Shown piece after piece: positions 1 through 7,575 of a stretch of 20,915 nucleotides of DNA. Origin of the DNA: a virus; IMG/VR virus record IMGVR_UViG_3300030451_001853, positions 1-20,915 of that record. One strand, given 5' to 3'. Below the pieces are notes generated by a model. The model worked only from the letters and a program-made list of their open reading frames with translations. It was not told the DNA's origin and searched no databases. Made by a program: the position numbers and the translations under genes. Positions within the stretch are counted from its first letter, which is position 1; every line of letters starts with the position of its first letter.

Positions 1-1142
1 TAGCCACCCGACAGACCGCCCGCTTCTGTTACATACAGGTATCCGTTGAGCATCTTTACGACCGCATAGCCCGTTTCGTCCTTACCGCGACCGCTGGGGT
101 CAACAGCCATCACAGAACCCGTATAGGGTATGTATTCGCCCACGACTTGCATCGGGCGGTAGAACCTATCGCCAGCCATGCCGACGTTTGGCACGCTCCC
201 ATCCCATTCAAGCTGGGGGTCTCTAGCCCATATGAGGTTCTCTGGGGCGCGCTCCGCATCAAGCGACATCACGATCAAGTCGGATACCTTCAGCGGGAAC
301 TTCTCGACGTCGGACAGCGAGGCGTCCAGCATAAACTGGAGGGCAAACCCCGCAGAGCCATACGATATCTTTCGTTCCTCCAAATCGATCTCGGAGAAGC
401 GGGTAGGTTCGGTAGACTTACCTTCGCGCGTAGCGTCCACACAGAGGCTGCTAATTGCCCCGTTATATCTGTTTTGGCTTGTCTGAGGGGTAACATACTT
501 ACAAGGCCATATACGTGTCCTGTAGCCCCGCTCAGAGAGATGTTTATAAATGGTGTCTTCGGTCTGGGGTGTGCCTAGAAAGAGAATCTTTGACGTGTCC
601 TCTGGCTTGAGGATCGCGTCGAACTCCTTGACCTGCTCGGACAGCTTGTCGCGCATGGTCTGGGTAGCAGAGTTGTTGGGAACCTCAACGTCGTCGGCTA
701 CTATGATGTCGGCACGGCTACCTGTTAGTTGCGACGTAATTCCGAGAGACTTGACGGAAGGTGCGTGACTAGCTGGTGCAAGTCCGACGTCGAAAGAGAT
801 TTTAGAGAATCGCTGCTTATCGTTGGGAATGAGGTGCTTGAGGATTGGCAGCTCATGAATGATTCTAAGGGTGAAAGTTGAGAAGTCATCTGCTCGTGTT
901 TTTGAAGCAGAGACAACCAGAATATTTTTTCTGGGGTCGAGGAGGAGTTGGTGAACAACGTAAGCAGAGCATATCCAGCTTTTTCCAACCCCTCGAAAAC
1001 CTTGTATAACTGCTCGCTTGTCTCCGTGCTGCATGTATTCAGCAATTTCATATTGTATCTTGGTTGGGGCTGGTAGGTTAAGAGACTTCCAAACGACGTA
1101 TAGAAAGTTTCGGAAATCTTGGAACTGTTCGGGTATCTCCAC
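1..1142 (-). CDS. terL: Terminase large subunit (T7 gp19 type), partial at left edge
   Basis: This is the ATPase/nuclease motor that packages DNA through the portal. The frame is open without a stop from a GTG codon at 1142 to the window edge, giving about 380 residues (T7 gp19 has about 586), so the C-terminus is missing. Seen: Walker A GFRGVGKS at residues 48-55, Walker B ADIIVADDVE at about 144-153 with its acidic pair, a coupling motif LFLGTP at about 187-192, and the first nuclease aspartate in AVDPSGRGKDET (D348). The GTG is chosen because the next upstream stop in frame is only three codons away and no ATG lies between. It starts 3 nt after the small terminase stop, as expected of a packaging pair. 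The first 600 nt are visibly more GC-rich than the rest of the window. The family call is secure; the exact start is less so. Confidence 0.95.
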   Translation of the reverse strand, partial: MEIPEQFQDFRNFLYVVWKSLNLPAPTKIQYEIAEYMQHGDKRAVIQGFRGVGKSWICSAYVVHQLLLDPRKNILVVSASKTRADDFSTFTLRIIHELPILKHLIPNDKQRFSKISFDVGLAPASHAPSVKSLGITSQLTGSRADIIVADDVEVPNNSATQTMRDKLSEQVKEFDAILKPEDTSKILFLGTPQTEDTIYKHLSERGYRTRIWPCKYVTPQTSQNRYNGAISSLCVDATREGKSTEPTRFSEIDLEERKISYGSAGFALQFMLDASLSDVEKFPLKVSDLIVMSLDAERAPENLIWARDPQLEWDGSVPNVGMAGDRFYRPMQVVGEYIPYTGSVMAVDPSGRGKDETGYAVVKMLNGYLYVTEAGGLSGG

Positions 1143-1144
1143 GT

Positions 1145-1387
1145 CTAATGACTATTACCGCCTACCACTACAGGGTCAACGTTTTCGTCACGGAATGGCA
1201 GGACTTCAACAAGTTTAGCTAGTGGGTTATCGTCGGTTACCTGTGCCGAGATGTTGTTGTCCTTGAGAAACTGACGTGCTGCACTTAGGTCAGCAGCGGT
1301 CGCCTCGCCGTCTTGGATGCGTCGGATAAATTCATCGATCAAGAGGTCTTGAAGCCCCTCCATCTTTTGGTTTCTTGTTTCGCTCAT
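1145..1387 (-). CDS. terS: Terminase small subunit (T7 gp18 / DNA maturase A type)
   Basis: Small 80-aa protein that in T7-like phages recognises concatemeric DNA and recruits the large terminase. Seen: a compact acidic helical sequence with the pattern LIDEFIRRIQDGEATAADL followed by ARQFLKDNNIS, which I recognise from small terminases of marine T7-like phages. Length is close to T7 gp18 (89 aa). Its ATG overlaps the stop of the upstream 52-aa membrane protein (ATGA), and the large terminase begins 3 nt after its stop, so the three are probably translationally coupled. The assignment rests on motif memory plus position directly before terL. Confidence 0.85.
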   Translation of the reverse strand: MSETRNQKMEGLQDLLIDEFIRRIQDGEATAADLSAARQFLKDNNISAQVTDDNPLAKLVEVLPFRDENVDPVVVGGNSH

Positions 1388-1542
1388 TTCTCGTTTCTCT
1401 TGTTGTGGAAATCAAAGAGTATTTTTACCTTCTCTGTGATCGACTCTATGTTGTAGTGCATCCGTGCCAAGACAATAACAAGCGTCACGAATCCGACCGC
1501 TACAGGCCACAAAGCGGTAATCCAATCAATCGTTTGTTGCAC
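1384..1542 (-). CDS. Small membrane protein, spanin- or holin-like (52 aa)
   Basis: Encodes 52 residues from a GTG start. Seen: a short N-terminal segment, one clear transmembrane helix at about residues 10-28 (ALWPVAVGFVTLVIVLARM), then a charged amphipathic C-terminus (IESITEKVKILFDFHNKRNEK without break). A good ribosome binding site AAAGGA lies 8 nt upstream, which decides the GTG start. The gene overlaps the end of the 54-aa protein by 17 nt in another frame, and its TGA overlaps the ATG of the small terminase. T7 carries holin 17.5 and spanins 18.5/18.7 around the small terminase gene, so a lysis role is likely. Single TM plus charged tail fits a minimal inner-membrane spanin or a holin partner; I cannot decide which. 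Confidence 0.72.
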   Translation of the reverse strand: MQQTIDWITALWPVAVGFVTLVIVLARMHYNIESITEKVKILFDFHNKRNEK

Positions 1543-1690
1543 TTCTTAGTTCCTTTACTATTTTGATTATTAGATAGGTCAGAGTTGTTAGACCAACTGC
1601 AATCGCAACAATCGTGTTGATGTCGCTTAGGGTCACAGTGCCGAGTAGACCTACTGTGCCTATTGCGCTTGGGATGTGTTGGCTGTTCAT
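1526..1690 (-). CDS. Holin-like small membrane protein (54 aa)
   Basis: Fifty-four residues. Seen: a weakly hydrophobic Gly/Thr-rich N-terminal half (residues about 7-20), a strong transmembrane helix at about residues 25-43 (NTIVAIAVGLTTLTYLIIK) and a basic/polar tail KIVKELRSATND. Size, topology and position directly after the tail fibre and before the small terminase match T7 gene 17.5, a class II holin that permeabilises the inner membrane. The ATG lies 2 nt after the tail fibre stop, so translation is probably coupled. No sequence-level identity to 17.5 is claimed; the holin call is from topology and synteny. Confidence 0.7.
   Translation of the reverse strand: MNSQHIPSAIGTVGLLGTVTLSDINTIVAIAVGLTTLTYLIIKIVKELRSATND
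1551..1556 (-). promoter_or_regulatory. Ribosome binding site for the 52-aa membrane protein
   Basis: AAAGGA on the minus strand, 8 nt before the GTG at 1542 and lying inside the end of the 54-aa reading frame. It is the evidence that the GTG is used and that the two overlapping frames are both translated. Confidence 0.6.
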
Positions 1691-1692
1691 GG

Positions 1693-2688
1693 TTAGGATA
1701 GTTGTGTGATGGTCACTTGCGAGTAAACATTTTTGAGGCTATCTCCAGTTTCTGCATCAAAGCTTGTAAGCACTCCAATACCAAATCCAGAATTGTCTCT
1801 TGTTGATTCAGATTGATGCTGTATTTCAAAGACTTTTGATCCAGTGATTGTTAGCACCGCGCTTCCTGCTGATACCGTTTGAGTAGCGGCAGAATTGTTA
1901 TAGGCATAGGCCATTTCTCCGTAGTAATTTATGGTATCAGTGATGTTCTTTAGTTTTGCTTGGTGTGTATTTACTCTGTATGCAGGACATGACCATGTTA
2001 TGTGATATGAACCTGCTGCTAGGGTAAATTGGTTGTTGCTCAACGTAACAATATTATCTGGATCAACTTCAGTATTTAGCGTTCTTGTTTGCCAAGCGTC
2101 GGTTGTGAATGTCCCACCACCCGTCGCACTAGTATTTTCATCTTTCAGAGTTGCTACCTTAATAGAGGCGTTGGTTCCGTTTTGGCCGTTTTGGCCGTTC
2201 GTTCCATCATTCACAGTGACTGATCCTTTTGTAACTCCGTCTGATCCGATAAAGTTGATTGTGTTGACCCCTGCGTTTGCGCTTGAGGTCACAGATGAAA
2301 TACTCACACCTGCTGCACCAGTTGCTGGGTAGCCTGTAAATGGCGCATTTTCAATTACCTCTTGGGCTGCAAACAAACCTTGCTGATACGCAGAATCTAA
2401 GTCGCTTTCTGCAAGTCTTGATCCGTTCTGAAAGTCTACGAGCTGGTCTGTTCCTGTGTCTCGGTAGATTCGTATCTTGTTGATACCGTCACTACCTGTG
2501 CTTGGTGCACCACTTAACGTAGCTGTGTTGCTTGATACGGTAACAGTCAGCGAAGTAGTGCTGAACGTTGAGCCGTCGTCGGTTGATGTAAGGACTTTGA
2601 GATGTCCTTCACTGATGAATTTGATATCAAAGCCTGTGAAGCTATTGCCTGTCAGACCTTGCGTATACTCTTTGTAGCTATTAGGCAT
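1693..2688 (-). CDS. Tail fibre protein: T7 gp17-type anchor, collagen-like linker, C1q-like tip
   Basis: 331-aa host-recognition fibre. Seen in order: residues 1-115 resemble the T7 tail-fibre N-terminal domain that anchors the fibre to the gp11/gp12 tail (note YKEYTQGLTGNSFTGFDIKF and RIYRDTGTDQLVDFQNGS, then a helix ending in AAQEVIENAP). Residues about 150-173 contain a short collagen-like stretch GTNGQNGQNGTN (four Gly-X-Y triplets). Residues about 190-331 are beta-rich, with AGSYHITWSCPAYRVNTHQA and a final VYSQVTITQLS, a pattern I associate with C1q/TNF-like jelly-roll trimer tips. It is much shorter than T7 gp17 (553 aa). The anchor is secure; the tip fold is inference. Only a 45-nt A/T-rich leader separates it from the gp16-type gene, and no good ribosome binding site is seen. 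Confidence 0.88.
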   Translation of the reverse strand: MPNSYKEYTQGLTGNSFTGFDIKFISEGHLKVLTSTDDGSTFSTTSLTVTVSSNTATLSGAPSTGSDGINKIRIYRDTGTDQLVDFQNGSRLAESDLDSAYQQGLFAAQEVIENAPFTGYPATGAAGVSISSVTSSANAGVNTINFIGSDGVTKGSVTVNDGTNGQNGQNGTNASIKVATLKDENTSATGGGTFTTDAWQTRTLNTEVDPDNIVTLSNNQFTLAAGSYHITWSCPAYRVNTHQAKLKNITDTINYYGEMAYAYNNSAATQTVSAGSAVLTITGSKVFEIQHQSESTRDNSGFGIGVLTSFDAETGDSLKNVYSQVTITQLS

Positions 2689-2733
2689 TTGTTGTGGGGG
2701 TTGTAATTATTATTATTTTAGTTGTTTTGTTAA
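2689..2733 (-). promoter_or_regulatory. A/T-rich intergenic leader before the tail fibre gene
   Basis: The 45 nt between the gp16-type stop and the fibre ATG are strongly A/T-rich on the minus strand (runs of AAT and TTAA), followed by a CCCCCAC stretch just before the start codon. It is one of few real gaps in the module and could hold a weak promoter or an unstructured ribosome entry region. No terminator hairpin and no Shine-Dalgarno sequence is seen. The regulatory role is inferred only from position. Confidence 0.25.
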
Positions 2734-5700
2734 TTAAAAGTTCATAACAGAGGGTATCACTCGCTCCTGTAGCATTTCTAAGTATTCCTCTACAGACATT
2801 TTTTGACCGCGATAATTTATGAAGTAGCCTTCAGTAAACTCTAACTTTAACAAGTCTCGTTTTGCTCGCGCTCTATATTTTAGAATGATGTCTTGTAGTC
2901 GCTCTAAGCCCTTGTTGGACTTCTGCGAAACGTTTGCATCGATAGCACCAATGCGGTTGACGATCTCATTCCTCGGATCGCCGAAAGTGATTTCGCCATC
3001 CTTGTATAAATCGTCCCATCGTTCTTTTTCTATCTCTTCGACCAATGCCTCTATAAGATTATTACCTCTGAACTCAACTTCGTATGCGACGTGATCTGCA
3101 TATCGCTGATAGAGCGTCTCGCCCGTCTCTTCGTTTACAAACTTTTTGAGCTCAAGGTTACCAACTCTTGTAGGTAATTTAGTAATAAAGCCCCCACGTT
3201 TGGCATCGTCATTTATGATTTCGTCAAGCTCTGGTTCGTATGGGCTGGGCATTCTTTGCTTACCATAACGGAAGACAATTGTAGAGGCGTTTTGTTCTGG
3301 CCTTTGACTTGGACGTCCTAGCTTGTCTCGGAAGACGTTTGGAGTTTCCGTAGACAGCGCGTTTGCAAATATATTACTGAACGTATCTCCTTGAGACTTA
3401 TCGTAATACACAAGATCGTCTTGCCTGTTGATGCCTCGTATTTGAGCAGGAATAGGAACAAGACTCGCTGCGAATTGTCCTAATGTTTGCTTTCTAATTG
3501 CTTCAGCTGTATCTGGGTCATCCGACCTCGGCAGCAAGATATCGATGAGTTGTCTATAGCCTGTTGTAAACGGCATGTCAGTAAGTGCTGATCTAGCCGA
3601 CCTTCCGATAGTAGCCAATAATGTTTGGTTGTCTGTGAGCGCGCCTTGTTCTGCTAAAGCGGAATAGGCTTGCATATCAGCAGTTATCGATGCGATAAGC
3701 CGAAGGGGTTCAAACAGACGATAGTCACGCATGTATGTGCCGTCGTCATCTTCACCAATAAGCTTGTAGGCTTGGAACTTAGATTCACGCTTTGCGTCAT
3801 TAGTTAGGTGAGCACCCGATCCTGTTATCTGACCGCTCTCTGCCATCTTCCAGAACAAGATGTATAAGCCAGCAGCTAGCATGGTTTTGCCTACATCATT
3901 AAGATACTGTTCGGTTCTTAGTTCTTCGGTTACTCGTAGCTCTTCTCTCTTTGCATCTCTACTTGCTTCTAGCCTTTTGATTTGCATCTCTGAATTGGAC
4001 TCGTCTTTGAGCAGTCGATCAATCTTTGTAAGATCAGCTTCAAGGTTTCCTATCTTTGCATTGTATTTACCAAAAATAGAACTCACACGACCTTCGCCTT
4101 GTCTGGTAGCTAACGCTGCTAGACCGAAAGATTTCGCGAGTGGTTCTGCTACTGGACTGAGGGCAAAGTCTACCGTTCTTGCAGTCGCGCGTATTGGCGT
4201 GCTAATGATTGCAAAGAACAAACGAAAGAGATTACTAAATACAACACCACGTCCTGTGTGTTTGTTTATTAGATTTACCAGACGTTCAGCTTCGGTTAGT
4301 TGTATGTCGCCATCGTATAGGTCGCGACGTTTGAACAGATTGCCTCTTACTTCGTTGGCAATATCTCTGTATTCACTCTGTTCATAGTTGAACACTTTCA
4401 TGCCGTTCTTTTCCATGAAAGCGGCATCCATGTAAGCTTTGATGAACTCTTGTTGGTTTGTAGCCCCTTCTCGTATCGCTCTACGCAACCCTTCGGCACG
4501 TAGCTTGCCCATGAGCATTGCACGCTCAAAGGGGACGTCGATTGTTCCTAGCATAGTCTGACCGAGAAAGATCAACTCTGCGGCTGCTTGTGCTGGCGGT
4601 GATCCTGACACTTTTCGCATGAAGCCTCCTAAAGCTCCTTCAGCATCGGGAGTTACTTGTGCAGCTCTTCTTTGAAGAGTGTTTCCTCCTTGCATTCGAC
4701 GTGAGCCTCCGAACGGAGTTCCTTCAGCAGCCTCATCGTATCTGTTTGAGTCCTTGTAAAAGAGAGAAGACTGGCCGCGTGTTCTTACTGTTCGAGCCAT
4801 CCCCTTGTATGTATCCAAACGGAACATAGTCATCACTGTGTCGTAGAACGCAAGAATAGATGAGTTTGCAAACTTTAATCTTTCAATAATGGTCGCATCT
4901 TTAAGGCGTGCTGCTTTAATGATGTTCTTTGGTATGTCACGAATTGGATCAGACAGCGTATACCACATGGCACTTGGAATGCCCGACGTAGCGGTTGTCA
5001 TTTGATCCAAGAAGGCCGCTGTTCTAAAGGTTAGATAACCGTTGATTAGATTACCAACAGCCCCTTGCGTATACTTTGAAGTGTTGACGATCTTATCAAT
5101 CTCAAATGCAAGCTCGTTAGCTTGTAGGTCGCGTAGTTGTTTCTTGAGGAGTGCTTCCCGTTCTTTGAGTTTATTTAGATAACTCTCTTGCTTTTCTGGG
5201 TTGAATAACGCTAGCTCCTTTTTCCTCTTTGGGTGCATCCCAATCTGTTGGTTGATTGCAGATACGTCTTCGCCAGCAACTAAGGCTGATAGCAAGGCGT
5301 TACGTTCTTCTAGCTCTGCTATCTTTGCTACGTCCTTTCCAGCTCCCTTGTAGAAAGCTATACGTGCTTCTAGGTCTTTTTCTTCTTCACTTTTTGCGCG
5401 TCTTGGACGCCCTGTCGCGCCACCCTCTATAACTTCATCATTCAAGAAAGCATCAAACTCACTGCGTAGACGCTTTAATTCTTTTTCAAGACGGCGCACG
5501 GCACGCTGTGAAGCTGTTAGTTTATCTTTACGAGTTTTGCGAGGCTTCTTTGGTTTTGGCTGTTCGGCCTCTGGTGTCGGTTCGGCCTCTGGTGTCGGTT
5601 CGGCCTCTGGTGTCGGCGTTGGTTCTTCCGTAGCAGGAGCATCTGGAGTATCAACGTCTATATCGACTTCTTCTTCCTCTGGGAATAGCTTTCTGTATAG

Positions 5701-7575
5701 GTCTTCAATGCCCTCAAAGTTTTTATCGTTCTTAAATATTTGTAACTTTGTTTTGAGTCTTTGAAAGTTTCTAAGCTTCTCTTGACGCTCTAGAGTTATT
5801 ATCTCTTTGAAGTTCTCAATCCCTCTGTCATCTCTACGTGTCTGAAGGACGTTAGCATCAATGTAGTCTAACTCGTAGAACTCTTCAGCGAGCTTTGCGT
5901 AGTCATCTAGATCAGCAAGTAAGTTATCTAATGCTTCAATGTCATCGTAGTTTGCAACGAGACGATCAAGGTTGTCTTCAAACTCTGCGGTAGCTCCTTT
6001 AAATGCGTCGCTGACTTTGTTTGTGATCGTGATGGCCACACCGTTTTGGCGATTCTCTTTGAGGGAGCGCACTTCATCAATAATTCCTTGAAAGGTATTT
6101 CTTCGGCCGCCTTCTTCTCCACCAGTAGGTGTAGGGGGCGGTGGGTCTTGTGGAGGAGGTGGGTCAGCGGGTGTCGGCTCTGGCGTCGCTGGGGCTTCTT
6201 GTTCTGCTCTTCTTTGAAGCTCTTCGATAAGCTCTTTCCTTGTGGCAGTGGTATCTCGAAAATCATTAGCATTAGCACCAAATGGGTTGTCTCCTAGCTC
6301 TTCACCCGAAAAAGATAACTGCTTCATGCCATCGGCGTCAGTGACGTGAAAGATACGACCCGCAGATGCTGTGTCACTCGACCCGATGAATACCTGCTTT
6401 CCGTTAATTGTTAATTCGTAAACAGGATAGGTGTCTCCTGCTGCTTTAACTTTCTTAGGCTTAAAATTATTTTCTGGTTGTGGAGCAGGGGTAGGTTCTG
6501 CCTCGCCCTCATCTCGGCGGCGTCTTGCTTCAATGACTTCGTCAACACGATTGCGTTGCTTTTCGTCCATAGACGCTTGTTGCTCAGAGGCTTGCTCGTA
6601 TCCGTCTAGCTCCTCAGTCACAGAGTCATGGACTGCTTCAATGTCGCGTAGTTCTTTGCGCTTCTGTCTGAGGGTTCTAGTTATTGCAGTTCGTGCTCTT
6701 CGATTGTCTTTTACCTTTCCAAGACGATCAACAAGTTTGTCTATGTCAGTTTTGAGATCACCCGTCATGTTGACTTTGGATAAAGCTACAGCTTCTCTCC
6801 ATCTTCCAAACAACACACCGCTGCGGGTAAGTCCTTCGTCAAGAGCTGTAAGACCCCCGCCGCCTATGACTGAACCGATGCCTGTTCCCATTCCTAACTG
6901 AGCGGCTCTATCTGTCCACGTTAAGTCTTTGTTGAACTCGCTGTCAGAAGCAAACAACGCATTGAATGCTTGCTCAATAGATACGGACACAGCACCAACA
7001 GTTGCACCTTGCACTGCAAAGCTTCCTGCTTTGAGCTTGATGCCCTTAGTGGCCATCTCTGGATCAAAGTATTTCTTGAGGAACTTAATCCGTTTGCCTT
7101 GTCGGACAACTGGGTTTAAAAGAAGACCTGTTGCAAGTATTTCACCGCTGTTGATGCCTTCTTGTATCCCAACGCTTTGGCGATACTTTTGTGATAAATA
7201 GTTACCTGCAAGCGCAAAAGCACCTTCTGTAGCTACAGCCGATAAGGCAGCTGGGACTGTTCCAACACCAGTTGATCCTGCGGCTACTTGACCAGCTTGA
7301 ACTACACGTCTAGCGTTCCTAAAGTTCTTTAGGTATTTCATCGCCTTTGTGGTGGTGTATATACCGCCCATAGAGACGCCAATCTCAATACCCATTGCTT
7401 TAGCGGTCTCGTCCCAAGCACTTTCGCCGTAGCCTTGCTCTTTAGCTATCTCGCCTAACAGAGAAAATGTTTCTCCGTTCATATCGTCATAACTGACATC
7501 GGGCAGAACTGAAGATGCAGGAGAAGATTGGATTCCTATAGAATCCTGCATTGCTTTAATTTGTTCTGGGGTCAT
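2734..7575 (-). CDS. Large internal virion/ejection protein (T7 gp16 position), 1613 aa
   Basis: By position (last internal protein before the fibre) and size this is the gp16 counterpart, which in T7 is ejected to form the channel across the cell envelope. T7 gp16 has 1318 residues and an N-terminal lytic transglycosylase domain; I see no such domain or ESGG-type catalytic motif here. Seen: a helical, Gly-rich hydrophobic N-terminus (about 45-250), a coiled coil (about 275-350), three Pro/Glu-rich linkers (about 360-372, 460-490, 638-670) that isolate a small domain at about 373-458, a long charged coil (about 690-800), hydrophobic helices near 840-885, 1115-1145 and 1230-1245, and a C-terminal part with SGQITGSGAHL, RLFEPLRLIAS, SLVPIPAQIRG and PNVFRDKLGRP that resembles a large polyvalent protein-associated domain (LPD38-like, from memory). 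It starts 1 nt before the end of the intergenic junction with the gp15-type gene. Confidence 0.8.
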   Translation of the reverse strand: MTPEQIKAMQDSIGIQSSPASSVLPDVSYDDMNGETFSLLGEIAKEQGYGESAWDETAKAMGIEIGVSMGGIYTTTKAMKYLKNFRNARRVVQAGQVAAGSTGVGTVPAALSAVATEGAFALAGNYLSQKYRQSVGIQEGINSGEILATGLLLNPVVRQGKRIKFLKKYFDPEMATKGIKLKAGSFAVQGATVGAVSVSIEQAFNALFASDSEFNKDLTWTDRAAQLGMGTGIGSVIGGGGLTALDEGLTRSGVLFGRWREAVALSKVNMTGDLKTDIDKLVDRLGKVKDNRRARTAITRTLRQKRKELRDIEAVHDSVTEELDGYEQASEQQASMDEKQRNRVDEVIEARRRRDEGEAEPTPAPQPENNFKPKKVKAAGDTYPVYELTINGKQVFIGSSDTASAGRIFHVTDADGMKQLSFSGEELGDNPFGANANDFRDTTATRKELIEELQRRAEQEAPATPEPTPADPPPPQDPPPPTPTGGEEGGRRNTFQGIIDEVRSLKENRQNGVAITITNKVSDAFKGATAEFEDNLDRLVANYDDIEALDNLLADLDDYAKLAEEFYELDYIDANVLQTRRDDRGIENFKEIITLERQEKLRNFQRLKTKLQIFKNDKNFEGIEDLYRKLFPEEEEVDIDVDTPDAPATEEPTPTPEAEPTPEAEPTPEAEQPKPKKPRKTRKDKLTASQRAVRRLEKELKRLRSEFDAFLNDEVIEGGATGRPRRAKSEEEKDLEARIAFYKGAGKDVAKIAELEERNALLSALVAGEDVSAINQQIGMHPKRKKELALFNPEKQESYLNKLKEREALLKKQLRDLQANELAFEIDKIVNTSKYTQGAVGNLINGYLTFRTAAFLDQMTTATSGIPSAMWYTLSDPIRDIPKNIIKAARLKDATIIERLKFANSSILAFYDTVMTMFRLDTYKGMARTVRTRGQSSLFYKDSNRYDEAAEGTPFGGSRRMQGGNTLQRRAAQVTPDAEGALGGFMRKVSGSPPAQAAAELIFLGQTMLGTIDVPFERAMLMGKLRAEGLRRAIREGATNQQEFIKAYMDAAFMEKNGMKVFNYEQSEYRDIANEVRGNLFKRRDLYDGDIQLTEAERLVNLINKHTGRGVVFSNLFRLFFAIISTPIRATARTVDFALSPVAEPLAKSFGLAALATRQGEGRVSSIFGKYNAKIGNLEADLTKIDRLLKDESNSEMQIKRLEASRDAKREELRVTEELRTEQYLNDVGKTMLAAGLYILFWKMAESGQITGSGAHLTNDAKRESKFQAYKLIGEDDDGTYMRDYRLFEPLRLIASITADMQAYSALAEQGALTDNQTLLATIGRSARSALTDMPFTTGYRQLIDILLPRSDDPDTAEAIRKQTLGQFAASLVPIPAQIRGINRQDDLVYYDKSQGDTFSNIFANALSTETPNVFRDKLGRPSQRPEQNASTIVFRYGKQRMPSPYEPELDEIINDDAKRGGFITKLPTRVGNLELKKFVNEETGETLYQRYADHVAYEVEFRGNNLIEALVEEIEKERWDDLYKDGEITFGDPRNEIVNRIGAIDANVSQKSNKGLERLQDIILKYRARAKRDLLKLEFTEGYFINYRGQKMSVEEYLEMLQERVIPSVMNF
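5563..5616 (-). repeat. Three perfect tandem 18-bp repeats in the gp16-type gene
   Basis: The unit ttcggcctctggtgtcgg (plus strand) occurs three times without mismatch at 5563-5580, 5581-5598 and 5599-5616. On the coding strand it encodes a repeated six-residue Pro-Thr-Pro-Glu-Ala-Glu linker. Perfect DNA identity, not just protein similarity, suggests recent slippage expansion, so the copy number may vary between relatives. Confidence 0.9.

Noticed and set aside
147-578. Plus-strand 143-codon frame
   Set aside because: Antisense to the large terminase, with no recognisable motif; the opposing frame is clearly coding.
725-1051. Minus-strand 108-codon frame overlapping the large terminase
   Set aside because: It is a shifted frame of terL; the true frame shows Walker A, Walker B and nuclease motifs and stays open to the window edge.
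3860-4387. Plus-strand 175-codon frame
   Set aside because: Ser/Leu/Arg-rich antisense shadow of the gp16-type gene; no ribosome binding site or family resemblance.
5928-6281. Minus-strand 117-codon frame inside the gp16-type gene
   Set aside because: Out-of-frame with the 1613-aa protein; composition is that of a shifted Pro/Glu linker.
6431-6901. Plus-strand 156-codon frame
   Set aside because: Antisense shadow of the gp16-type gene with Ser/Arg-biased composition.
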